From: Cardiocondyla obscurior | Lineage: Eukaryota; Arthropoda; Insecta; Hymenoptera; Formicidae | Length of the DNA stretch: 64,000 nucleotides | Direction: 5' to 3' | Assembly (NCBI RefSeq): GCF_019399895.1 | Contig: NC_091868.1 | Location: 8,061,593-8,125,592 of the forward strand | Part shown: positions 52,201-60,651 of the stretch, piece after piece | How the letters are laid out: each line of letters opens with the position of its first letter | Position numbering within the stretch: the stretch's first letter is position 1 | The notes under the pieces: model-generated | The model's database searches: none | Seen by the model: the letters and a program-made list of their open reading frames with translations, nothing else | Told to the model about the DNA's origin: nothing | Program-made: the position numbers and the translations under genes

Positions 52201-54847
52201 AAACTAAATGGGACGAGAAACTATTATTATTTATTTTTTTTTTTTTTTTTTTTTTCCCGTCTTTTTATGATTATCCGTAATCAATGTGCGTATCAAAGGG
52301 TAAGACGCGGAATGAAAAGGAAAGCGCGCGAGTCGCGAATGTTGCGTCTGCACGCGCGACCTCGTTCTCTCGCCGTGCTCCCCGGCACTTGAGGCTTGCA
52401 CGACCTTCTCCGTTTTACTTCTCGAGGTGTTCACGAACCACGCCATCCCGCGATACCGCCAACTGTCACGATGTGACGTCTCTCGGTCCGCCTCTTACGA
52501 GCGATCCGTACGCGTGCGTGCGTCCGCGAGCAGATGTTTTAAACCGGATCCGCGGTGAGTACGAGCGAAGAAATTTTCTCAAAGTAAGAGAAAGCGAGCT
52601 CGACTAATCGAGCTTTTAGCCGAGACGTAATTATCGAAATTATGCAGAATCTGAAATTATATCTCGCAAAATTTGGGGAAAAATTAGCTAATTTAATCAA
52701 ATCTTAATTAATACGAAATAATTTAGAGAAATCTAGTAGAACATTATCAAAGTCGCTAGCTAGACTCGAAACTAATATATTTTTACGATTTTTAACCGTG
52801 TTATTTAAAGAATATGAATTTTATAAATAAAAAGTAACTCTTCCTCAATTTTCCATTAGAACGCACGTGGTCGTCGCGAATTTCACGGCGGCGACGATCA
52901 CGAATCAAAGTATATCGAATGCCCGTTCGATCGTATGAATAATCGACATCACAGAGAATTAATCCCGCGGATAATGATATGATTTGTATGCAATTATTTA
53001 CGTGAACAAAGCGCAATGGCACAGCACTAATATCTATATCCACCATGGCACGAGCGCCCTGCTGATCGTGCGGCCGAACAATTTCATTTTCCGCACTAAT
53101 TTATTCAGGACTGTATAGTCGAGGACTCGTGGTCGCAAACCCTTTCCTCGTCGCCGGATAATAGCAGTCACCGCAAACATAACGCTATCACTGTACGACG
53201 AGCATCTCCGTGTACTTTTGCAACATGAATATCTTAGCCGGAACAGAGTCTGGAGGGCGTCCGGCGATTTATTAAATAACGCGTCGTCGTGTCACCGGAC
53301 GAGTTCGGTTTAAAATAATAAAATGATAAAATAAATAACAATGCAGCCATGCTTTTTGTAATAAATCCTACCTTGCTTCTGGACTCTGGAATCACGCTGA
53401 CACGATCATCGATTTTGCAGATGCTGTCGGTGAGCCAAGGAATGGAGGTCGGCAGCAGCGGACGCGGTGCATCGGCGGAAGATGACCCGACCGCCGGTGC
53501 GGTCGCCGGTGGAGTCGGTGGCGGCGGCGGTGGCGACGGCGATGAGGCCAGAAGACGTCGTGACATACAGGCGGTGATGATCGCCGCGGCGCGGGATCGC
53601 GCGATCCGCACGGAGAGTGTCCGGCACGATCTCGCTTTGAACCTGCCGCCGCGGCTCGAGCTCCCGGACGGGGAGGAGCACCCATACGGGGCGCACCCGG
53701 ATCTTCACCTCCGCAACCCGGAACAGGTGATAAACATTAGACCATATCTGCAAAAATGTGTTTTAATTAATTTTTTTTCTTAGATTTTTATTTGTAATTA
53801 AAAGATTTATATTATTTCTTAAACTGTCAAGACTTTGCAGGAATACATATTGCGGTTTTTGCCTTTATCAGAAATATAACGTTACGGAAATGTATTTATA
53901 GCAATAACCGTCACCTCACGGCCGAGAGAATGACCGAAAAACATATTTATTTATACGCTTCCTGTCCCTCCGTAAGTTCTCAGGTTCAAGTACTCATTAT
54001 GCCTTGTCATCATTACGCAAGCAAGAATATTAAACTTTAGACCGCTCGAAACACGCTCGACTTAAAGCTACCTCTCAATTACCGCAACTACAATAGAATT
54101 ATTTGCATTCTAAGTAATTATATGATCCAAAAACATAATTCGGGAAGTAATAGAAAATAGTTCAGTGTTGAAAAATATGAGTTAAGATTTTTTATTTTAA
54201 TTAATTTCAACAAACTCCATTTTTATTCCTTACGAGACATTCGCATTTAAATAAAATATTCGAAAAAAAATTTACATTTGTATAGAATTGTCGGATGTGG
54301 GTATTATCGAGTCGCGATATCAAAGCTCGATATTATCGCCGGCCGTGCGAACGTTCTTCCGTCTTTTTGTTCTCCGTGCGCCGAATTAACGAATTTTCTT
54401 TTTTTTTAGGAGAGCGAAATTTATCAGAAGTGCGTGCGGGCGCCGCCGAATCGCACGATCTTTGATAGCGAGAGTCCGCCGCCTTATCGGACGCCGAGTA
54501 GTAGTCAGCATCTTCATCCGGGGCTGCTCGACGTGTCTGGCGATCGGGTGGCGCGGAGTCAGAGCCCGAGCAGCAGCAACTTGCTGTTGAACACCGCGCG
54601 CTCGATGTTCAAGATGTTCCCGAGCCATACGACGCCGTCGTCGACGTCGATGCCGGTCAACAAACCGCCCTTTTCTAGTTATTCCGAGTCCAGTAGTAAC
54701 GTGAGCAGTAATCTGAGCAGTAGCAATCTGTCCAACATCACCGTGGTGCCCTGCGAAACCGACGAAAGCCGGCAAGAGCAGCAGCAGCAGCAACACCAAC
54801 AGCAGCAACAACAACCCCAACAGCAGCAATTTCATCAGAAGGTTTGA
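894..54847 (+). CDS. PMEPA1/LDLRAD4-like: PMEPA1/LDLRAD4-family type I membrane protein, whole spliced gene
   Basis: This entry covers the whole coding span; exons are listed separately. Proposed long form: 894-957, 1385-2650, 17167-17444, 53421-53726 and 54410-54847, 2,352 nt or 783 residues plus stop, with all junction phases consistent. Domain order: short N-terminal part, hydrophobic signal segment, Pro/Ser/Thr-rich ectodomain with a furin-type site, one transmembrane helix (about residues 448-469), a His-rich and Pro-rich juxtamembrane part, then the conserved family core. That core reads LPPRLELPDGEE, LRNPEQ and [13 protein letters not shown], matching LPPTISLSDGEE, LRDPEQ and [13 protein letters not shown] of human PMEPA1 as I remember it. 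In vertebrates PPNR binds receptor Smads and PPxY motifs recruit Nedd4-type E3 ligases, damping TGF-beta signalling at endosomal membranes. The same role here is inference. I know of no characterised insect member. The family assignment is firm; the N-terminus is not. Confidence 0.8.
958..1384 (+). other. Possible short intron or retained leader
   Basis: This stretch carries stops in the frame of the following exon, the last one TGA at 1342-1344, so it cannot be coding in that frame. A 91-codon ATG frame (1109-1384) ends at TAG 1382-1384, just before the signal segment but in a different frame. It is very rich in Glu and Arg and matches nothing I know. An extra G in the run at 1377-1381 would fuse it to the next exon, so an assembly indel should be excluded. 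I favour a 427-nt intron from GTGAGT (958) to TAG (1382-1384); CAG at 1375-1377 is the other acceptor, in phase 0. Confidence 0.35.
1385..2650 (+). CDS. Exon: signal segment and Pro/Ser/Thr-rich ectodomain
   Basis: The open frame runs without a stop from 1345 to the donor GTGAGT at 2651, ending in phase 1 (a single C). There is no in-frame ATG until very late (around 2419 and at 2641), so translation must begin upstream. Near its start is a hydrophobic stretch GLPLLLLVVALL (1411-1446), suited to a signal peptide. A Pro/Ser/Leu-rich region and a basic cluster RRRRAKR (1888-1908) follow; the cluster fits the furin rule R-X-K/R-R. The remainder is acidic and Ser/Thr-rich, and ends in a Thr run encoded by an ACG repeat at 2584-2610, like a mucin-type stalk. 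No known extracellular domain is recognised; in particular there is no Cys-rich LDL-receptor class A module as in human LDLRAD4. The joined codon C+TG gives Leu and leads into the transmembrane exon. Confidence 0.72.
2584..2610 (+). repeat. ACG microsatellite encoding polythreonine
   Basis: A pure run of ACG codons in the reading frame of the ectodomain exon encodes consecutive threonines near the membrane. Its length probably varies between individuals. Many Thr next to Pro would suit O-glycosylation of a stalk. Confidence 0.85.
11895..11919. repeat. Poly-T tract of 25
   Basis: An uninterrupted run of T lies inside intron 1. It may be the remains of a retroposed poly-A tail on the other strand or simple slippage; no retroelement body is visible next to it. 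Confidence 0.8.
16572..16595. repeat. Tandem 12-mer GTGCACGTTTAT, two copies
   Basis: Two perfect adjacent copies of GTGCACGTTTAT lie in intron 1. Each contains the palindrome GTGCAC. No function can be assigned. Confidence 0.75.
17167..17444 (+). CDS. Exon: transmembrane helix and His/Pro-rich juxtamembrane region
   Basis: The acceptor TTGCAG ends at 17166 and the donor GTGAGT starts at 17445. The exon begins in phase 1 (TG completes a Leu codon) and ends in phase 0 after Pro. It encodes GYIVSAALVLIVGALVGVLA, a single hydrophobic helix of about 22 residues with its flank, followed by basic SRHLHHRR. This is the expected stop-transfer pattern for a type I protein with its C-terminus in the cytosol. 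Next come a Pro/Ser stretch, a His run (HHHHRHHHHRHR) encoded by a CAT-rich microsatellite at about 17331-17360, and REEPPPPPLQ. The position of the helix, upstream of the conserved Smad and Nedd4 motifs, is as in PMEPA1 and LDLRAD4. The His run is lineage-specific as far as I can tell. Confidence 0.82.
19209..19235. repeat. GAC/ACG trinucleotide repeat
   Basis: This short pure GAC microsatellite lies in intron 2. The same trinucleotide encodes the Thr run of the ectodomain exon, so it is a common slippage unit of this genome. Confidence 0.8.
22259..22288. repeat. (GA)15 microsatellite
   Basis: A perfect GA dinucleotide run lies in intron 2. GA runs can be bound by GAGA-factor-type proteins in insects, but nothing nearby marks this one as a promoter. 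Confidence 0.85.
24749..24765. repeat. CT dinucleotide repeat
   Basis: A short CT run lies within a longer pyrimidine stretch in intron 2. It is a plain simple repeat. Confidence 0.75.
33638..33652 (+). mobile_element. hAT-like terminal sequence, single end only
   Basis: CAGGGGTGGCCAACC resembles the conserved CAGGGGTGG(C/G)CAA-type ends of hAT superfamily transposons and their short nonautonomous derivatives. I found no matching inverted end, no clear 8-bp target duplication and no transposase nearby. If real, it is a fragment or solo end. Confidence 0.2.
36423..36445. repeat. GCGAT pentamer repeat
   Basis: About four and a half tandem copies of GCGAT lie in intron 2. This is a simple repeat with no assigned function. 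Confidence 0.8.
38066..38072 (+). promoter_or_regulatory. TATA-like box, candidate promoter of the short form
   Basis: TATATAT stands out in a GC-rich stretch about 830 bases upstream of the alternative ATG exon. No good arthropod initiator (TCAGT type) is found at the expected 25-31 bases downstream, so this is only a candidate. Confidence 0.2.
38897..39025 (+). CDS. Alternative first coding exon of a soluble form
   Basis: An ATG (CAA before the ATG) opens 43 codons, beginning MKLRRRYMQTLGVSVKQLRR and ending RDMALV, up to the donor GTACGT at 39026, in phase 0. The next coding exon at 53421 also starts in phase 0, so this exon can be joined to it and bypass the signal-peptide and transmembrane exons. 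The product would have 290 residues (43 + 102 + 145), close to human PMEPA1 at 287. The segment is strongly basic and looks like an amphipathic helix, not a membrane helix, so the form should be cytosolic, peripheral or nuclear. It follows a CpG-rich block that could be its promoter and leader. Human PMEPA1 also has forms differing at the N-terminus, including one without the membrane segment, which makes the arrangement plausible. No homologue of this peptide is known to me. Confidence 0.6.
41587..41620. repeat. Inverted repeat CATAAAACGG / CCGTTTTATG
   Basis: Two perfect 10-base arms (41587-41596 and 41611-41620) are separated by 14 bases. A second nested pair, GGTCTT at 41595-41600 and AAGACC at 41602-41607, could form an alternative small hairpin. 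A further direct copy CCGTTTTAT lies at 41644-41652. Confidence 0.7.
44088..44111. repeat. GATCGTGA tandem repeat, three copies
   Basis: Two exact copies of GATCGTGA and one with T to C (GACCGTGA) stand in tandem. This is a simple short repeat in intron 2. Confidence 0.7.
46074..46103. repeat. GACGC pentamer repeat
   Basis: Imperfect tandem GACGC/GATGC units lie in intron 2. It is the same class of CpG-rich pentamer as the GCGAT repeat near 36423. Confidence 0.7.
49637..49660. repeat. ACG trinucleotide repeat
   Basis: An ACG run continues into imperfect ACA/AAG/AAC triplets up to about 49690. It makes short Thr-rich or Asp-rich frames that have no other support as coding sequence. Confidence 0.75.
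52153..52160 (+). promoter_or_regulatory. TATA-like box, candidate proximal promoter
   Basis: TATATATA is followed about 395 bases later by a strong splice donor (CCGCG followed by GTGAGT at 52555). A transcript started near 52,184 and spliced from 52554 to 53421 would reach an exon whose first codon is ATG, giving a third short form. No clear initiator motif was seen. Confidence 0.25.
52234..52255. repeat. Poly-T tract of 22
   Basis: An uninterrupted T run lies between the TATA-like box and the donor at 52555. It is one of several long T runs in the intron. Confidence 0.8.
53421..53726 (+). CDS. Exon: first half of the conserved cytoplasmic core
   Basis: The acceptor GATTTTGCAG ends at 53420 and the donor GTGATA starts at 53727; both edges are phase 0. 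The exon has 102 codons and begins with ATG (MLSVSQGMEV), so it could also serve as a start exon. An acidic, Gly-rich linker and an Arg-rich, Ala-rich helix (about codons 47-66) come first. The family core then begins with NLPPRLELPDGEE and ends LHLRNPEQ, corresponding to DLPPTISLSDGEE and LQLRDPEQ in human PMEPA1. In the human protein EE is followed by PPPYQG, the first Nedd4-binding PY motif. Here it is HPYGAH (HPY codons 53679-53687), so this PY motif has lost its consensus. Confidence 0.92.
53727..54409 (+). other. Intron 3
   Basis: This is a 683-base GT-AG intron in phase 0 with a pyrimidine-rich acceptor (CTTTTTTTTTAG ending at 54409). It is AT-rich and nothing else is seen inside. Confidence 0.85.
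54410..54847 (+). CDS. Last coding exon: Smad-interaction motif, PPPY motif, polyglutamine tail
   Basis: The exon begins in phase 0 and ends at TGA 54845-54847; it has 145 codons. It opens with [20 protein letters not shown], matching [21 protein letters not shown] of vertebrate PMEPA1 and LDLRAD4 through the Smad-interaction motif PPNR (54443-54454). A canonical PPPY follows only seven residues later (54476-54487), where vertebrates have IFDSD and no PY. The second vertebrate PY (PPPTY), further downstream, is not found. The rest is Ser-rich ([16 protein letters not shown]), with a Pro/Thr part and a C-terminal run of CAG/CAA codons giving a polyglutamine tail before FHQKV. The PPPY should recruit WW-domain E3 ligases of the Nedd4 group, and PPNR should bind the MH2 domain of a receptor Smad; both are inferences from the family. 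Confidence 0.93.
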   Translation, partial: [145 protein letters not shown]

Positions 54848-55288
54848 TCCACGGCGTCTTCCTTCCTTGACGCCGTTATCATCGTTGCCGCAGCCGCAGT
54901 CGCATTACTTGACCTCGAGAACGAGCGACGGTTCTCTAAATCGTTCTGCGCGACTGCAACGGCAGCGACGATGTCCTTCAAGACTGACTCACGGAAGAAG
55001 CTTCAACATAGGATTAACTCCATCGGTCGTGCTTCGTCGTGTTTAACAACGTGCATTGCGTATACGCGTAAAAATGTAATATCTTCCCGACCGGTGATAT
55101 CCTCGTTGAATCATTCTTTTGGTGTTCTTCTATAATGAGAGAGAGAGAGAGAAAGAGGGTCGTCCGTTCGTGGCCTAAGGGACGGCCGGCGGAAGAGTAA
55201 AAAAGCCGGCTCCCGGTAATGACTGGAAAGCCAAATCAGTCACCAAGACTTGCGCTCAATCGCCGTGCGTTGGTTCGCGCCTGTCCTT

Positions 55289-55324
55289 TTTTTTCTTTTT
55301 TTTTTCTTTTTTTTTTTTTTTTTT
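55289..55324. repeat. Long pyrimidine tract
   Basis: This run of T interrupted by single C residues lies in the proposed 3' UTR. It is a possible binding site for polypyrimidine-tract proteins, but equally a simple repeat. Confidence 0.7.
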
Positions 55325-56179
55325 AACCGGGAAAATCGACGCGCCGTCGCTACCGCCGTTATTGACGCGTCACATAGTGCAATTCCACACGCGGCCAGTG
55401 TCTAGCCTCTAGATCTCAGATTATTTCAAAGCGGTGGCATGAAGATTATCATGTTGTGTCGAACGTGAAAAGGATAAGGAACGAATCGAGGGCAACGAAT
55501 CGAGGCCCCGCATGGAAAACGGCGTTACCAACGCGCGACGCACAGCGATGGCCTACCCTGGGACGAGGGGCTCCCTGTCCGGGAATCAGACGGCGAAAAG
55601 CTTCACCTTCGAGGAGAAACGAGTGTGAAGTTCGCGACTCGCGCGATACGTATTTGACGACGAAACAGTTCCGCCGGTCACCCTTTTCCAGCTCTCGATC
55701 GGAGGCTCAATCGTCGGACATCGCGGAAGTTTGTTCATCGCGACGAAGACTTAGTAAATTATTTATTGTCGATATAACATTTTATTCGCGACGGGCGGCT
55801 GCTGCGCGACGGCCGGACGGGGAAAGTGTGGGTTCACGCGATGGTGGTTGTGGAGTAAAAGAAAAGAGTAAGAAAAAGAAGCGGACGAACGGGACATGAA
55901 TTGTATGAGCGAATTCGTTCGGTTGCGTGAGTGCGAGACCAGACGTGCGTAAGAGTAAATGCAAGCGCGCGTGTGCGGAACGAGTAGAACGAAAGACGCG
56001 CAAGAGGCGCGGCTAATTGCAGGGTCGAGAAAAAGAGAGAGAGAGAGAAAGAGAAAAAAGAAAGGAAAAAAAGAAAAGACAGAAGGAGCGGGATCCGCGC
56101 GCGCGCTCGCGCGTGTGTGTATGCGTGTGAGGAGTTGCGTAGGGGGATAATGTAGTGCCAAGAGTGAAAACGGGAACTC

Positions 56180-56187
56180 TGTACATA
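56180..56187 (+). promoter_or_regulatory. Pumilio-type element TGTACATA
   Basis: The element exactly fits UGUANAUA in the proposed 3' UTR, 1.3 kb after the stop codon. In insects Pumilio binding represses translation or destabilises mRNA. Confidence 0.4.
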
Positions 56188-56634
56188 TTAGGCTAGGTAG
56201 TTCAATATCAATATACTTATTACGACTAAAAAAACGATATGCTACATACCGATTTAAAAGTAAAACATCAAACATACGTTACAAACACGCATACCATTAA
56301 AAACACGAGATGGCCGGCCGTACGAAACTATAATGGGACGCGCACACACCTCCGACAAATGTATATCCTTCTGGCAAATTCAAAGTTGAATGTGTTCTAC
56401 CTCGAATGCTATGTGTACTGAAGCAATCAACAACGTCGAATCTTTTCCGGCATAGAGATTAGAAATTAATTATAAGGGAAGTTCGATCTCTCATTTGTTT
56501 TAAACGTTATGTGTTCGTAAACATTATATATTCTATCATAATCATTATAAGTAGCAAATCAGTGTACTGATAATTTATTAAAGAAGAGAGAATGGATTAT
56601 CTGTTATCGCGTTACATTAATGCGTAATTTTTAG

Positions 56635-56640
56635 AATAAA
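56635..56640 (+). terminator. Polyadenylation signal AATAAA, proximal candidate
   Basis: A canonical hexamer lies 1.8 kb after the stop codon. Use of this site would keep only the first of the three TGTACATA elements. Confidence 0.35.
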
Positions 56641-59600
56641 AGGTTTCCGAATTTCTTGCAACTTAAATTGCTGGAACTAAAAGAATTAATACATTAATTC
56701 TCCAATCAACATTGCATTAACTGTTGTACGTTCTTTCTCTTTAGATTAGAATTATAATATTGAGGAAGGAAACACGTAAATGTGATTGCTTGGCACAGTT
56801 ATATCAATATTTCTGGTTAACTAATTCTTCCTGCTAGCAATTGCCTATCTCTTACTGAGTTACACGGGTAAATATAATAGAGAAAGAAAGGAAATTAGTT
56901 CATTAACATATTGTGTTAAATCCAATCGACGTTAATGCAACCGGTTAATTAACGATTGACCATAGCGTATTTGTGCATCGAGGAAGAATCGAATGATCAT
57001 TATTTGTTCGATAAACATTTGTTTTGCAGACAGAGTACGTTTGTAATGGCGGCGTGCATACAAGAGTACATTTGCAATGCAAATCTATGAGGATGCGCAT
57101 CCCTTTCGCGTTCCGAATGGCTCGCCCTGTGTCCGACATAACGCTATCTTTATTATTATTCAAATAGATAAGGCCTCAGTTTTGACAAAATAGGACGAGT
57201 TCTGCTCGAATAAGGATTCAAACTTGATGACGTGTTTTACAGCAAACACATTTAACTATTATTTCTTTTAAAAAAAATTGATACTAAGTTTCAAGCTTTA
57301 AAGACATATTAGGTATTATTAATAGTCTGTACTGATTACATAAGTCATTAAACCGTTTTATTTTATTTTTTTTTTATCAAGAGTACTTTTAAAACACTTC
57401 TAGTATTGTCTCTTATAAAGTATAAATTTTTACGACTGCGACGACTACATGTATGCTTGTGTGGGAACTTGTCAACTTTGAATCTCAATTTCGGGACAGA
57501 GCGAATCACTCGATTATTTCATGAGAAGTCACCAATTATTATTGTATTTCTTAAGAGTCCGCGACGCAGGGAGAAATTGCAATGAAATTATACCGATACG
57601 TTTCCCTTTGTGATTACGGATTTCGTGCGTGGCGTACGAGGAATGCGCGAGACAGGAAGGAAGGCATGCTTAGAGCGGAGTAATCGTTCGTGTGCACTTT
57701 GTTGGCGTTAATCTCGCGAGCTTCCGTTTCATTTTCCGAGGGAACGCCAGGCTGGGACGCCCTTAGATATCCGTTTAGAATTCTGTTGTGCACGAAATTC
57801 TCATAGTATCACCGCCCGTGCGTATCCGCGACGCGATTTCGTCAAATCGTTCGATGCAAGATTCAGCATTCGACGTGCGTGAAAGTGTAATACCTTGGCA
57901 GCGAGGTCCTAATCATCGTTAACAAATTCTTCCTGAGAAAGAGGAAAATTGTAAATTTTAATCTTCGTGAAAGTGTCCGGGCAATTACGCCCGCGCGGCG
58001 ACGTTGTTTCGTTTCATGTTCATTAAGTCGCTGTGTGGCGAGTCGGCGGAGAAAATATCGTCTTTCTGTTTCACCTTTGAGATGTGTTCACGCGCATGCA
58101 ATATTAGGCGATGAAGTTTAATTGTATTGTGTGTAAAGAAATTAGCGCGTGTGCGGAGCGAAGCGATCAATGAAGAATATTGGCTGATGTTTTTTTTTTT
58201 TTTTCTTTTTCAAATTTCACTCCTGCATTGGCCTTTTATTCATTTTGTCTTCCGTCAATCACAATCTCGTGTCGCACACGCATTTATTTTTCCTTAACGT
58301 AATAGGAAAAATAAATAACGCGTACGTGCATATTCGGAAAACGGATAAATTGTGACGGAGCGAGAAAGACGAAAGGAAAACGCAGAGCAGGGGTAAATTC
58401 GAAAAAAAAAAGATGTATAATTCGATGGGTCCTGTGCAAGTTTTGGTTAAATTTGCGACGTCGTCGACTTAGATTGAATTTAAAATACGACGACGCGAGC
58501 GCGAGATATTTTAGACGATAAGTTCTAGGCGAAGTGAAATTTTAGCAAGCTATTGTCGATTACTATTATCGCTATCAGACATCGTGATATATTTAGCAAT
58601 TTGTTAATTGGGATTTGATAAGAGGTGCGAGACGTATGAGTATAATCGTGGCCTTTCGACACGAAAGAGAGAGAAAGAAAGAAAGAAAAAGAGAGAGAGA
58701 AAAGAAGAAGGAGAAAAGAGAGAGTAACACATGCGATCTCACATAAAATATTCTTTAGCCCGTCCGAATTCACGGCTCAATCCTCGAGATTGCTATTTTC
58801 AGCGATTTAAACATCGAAATTACGTCCTTAAAAAATACAATCAATTGCTCGGCTTACACAATTATCAACTAAGTACTTTAAGTGCTCGAAAGAAAAGTAA
58901 TAAAGGTAACAGCTAATATGATGTAAGTAATTGTATTATCGAACTGAACGGACTTCGTAAATATTTTTTATCGAGTATCACACTTCGCGCAAGTAAAATT
59001 TCTATTTTAAGCAATCTCATCGTAACATGAGGCGCCGGGTTGATCGTAATATCGTCTGTAATTGTAGCAGTTCATTACAAATTCAAACAAAAAAGCAATA
59101 AGATAATGAAAATTTACCGGAAGCGGAAATTGACTATCGATTAAAACTGCAAACAGTAAAAGAACAAAATTGAAGACACGTTTAATCTCTCACTTTTTTT
59201 TACATTTAAAACATAATTGTTTTTTTTTAATTAAAAAACATTAAACTTCTTTTTATATGTGTCTTAATTCAAACGTTTCTATTTTGTGTTTTAAGTTCCG
59301 TCTTGACTTTTTCACATTACGAGCGAGACGATCAATCGAGTGAGTTCTCGCACGAGATCAAGATGCGAGAACTTAAAGCCGGCTACTGCCAGTTAATCTA
59401 GTCACGTTGAGCCGTGTGTCCGGTCGGGGAAATCGATCGCGACCGCTGATTTCACCGATTCCACTGATACAGCCGATCCTATCGTCTTTGTCGGCGAATT
59501 TTGCGGCAGAAAGGATAATAGACTCTCTCTCTTTTTCTCTCTCTCTTCCTCTCTCTTCCTCTTAGGCGCAATGTGATTTCCCAAGGTGTTCCAAAATAAC

Positions 59601-60411
59601 TCGCGTCCTCCCTCCGGCGAAATTGCGACGCGGAGCGGAGCGGTTGCAAGCAGGGGTCAAAAGCGGTGTGCTCCCCTTTTAAAAGTTTTCGTTTCTAAGC
59701 TGTAATTATAATTGTATTGTTGATAAGATCGGTATGTCTAGTCCCTCGCGGTGGAAGGGAGGTCGAGAGCTTCGCCATTGTCCCTCTCGCGAAATCCACC
59801 GAGGAAGTCTTTCGACCAATTGATCCTAAATATTTTTTTTTTTCCCCTATCTCTTCCTTCCTTTGCGTCCACTTCTGGCGTGGGTCTGATTGATCAACTC
59901 GATTTGCGGTCCTGCATCCATTAATTGCGCGTAAATTGTAAACCGTTTCGATACGTTCAGTCCTCTTGGTTCTTGATTATGTACTTTATATTCTTCATTA
60001 ATAAGAATAATAAAGTTTTAGTTAATTGAGGAAAAATTGCGTTCCACGATGTTAATCGAGAAATCAAACGAGTTTCGTAATCGTTGATGGGTGCAAAATT
60101 GCGAATCGAGTTTAACGAGCGAAATTGCACTAGGAAATGATGTCTCGCCGTTGTTCGTAGGTACGTTGCGTCCTGCAGTCAGCCCTCCTATTGTTGCGCG
60201 CTAATAACGGCAGCTCGTAACGCGAAATTCCTTTTTATAAACGTTTTATGCTCGCAAAGGAATCGGTGAGTTACGCGTTACGAGCTTACGTTATCAGCGC
60301 AAGTGTTATCTGAAAGAGCGAGAGAAAGATAAAGCGAAAGAGGGGAAGGGTGATGAAACGAAGTGCGTTGCAGAGGAGCGTGGCAAAGGCGAAAAAAAAA
60401 ACACTGAACTT

Positions 60412-60419
60412 TGTACATA
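60412..60419 (+). promoter_or_regulatory. Pumilio-type element TGTACATA
   Basis: This is the second exact copy of the element in the proposed 3' UTR, 233 bases before the third. Confidence 0.4.
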
Positions 60420-60643
60420 TTGGAAAAGTGCGCTTTCCTGTGTAAATCTTGCATGAAAATCAGTCGGAAAAAAATTGTTCGAGGGGGTAGTTTTGCCGTT
60501 GGACTGCACGTTAAAAGATTGTCTCGAAAGTTTAGTGTTCATTATAGTTAAGCAGATTTTTGTTTATGAAATATATATGAATAATTAGATCTTTATATAT
60601 AAAAACGTACTTTTATATACCGAGATCTACTTGGGACGGTTTA

Positions 60644-60651
60644 TGTACATA
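60644..60651 (+). promoter_or_regulatory. Pumilio-type element TGTACATA
   Basis: This is the third exact copy of the element, close to the distal polyadenylation candidates. Confidence 0.4.

Larger units (their letters stand above)
39026..53420 (+). other. Intron 2, second part
   Basis: The stretch runs from the donor of the alternative exon to the acceptor GATTTTGCAG ending at 53420. No coding exon is recognised. It contains a perfect inverted repeat at 41587-41620, a GACGC repeat at 46074-46103, an ACG repeat at about 49637-49660, T runs at 47812-47831 and 52234-52255, and a possible promoter plus donor at 52153-52555. Long open frames at 40299-41021 (+), 45126-45548 (+) and 51340-52035 (-) show no domain, splice or start evidence. 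Confidence 0.55.
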
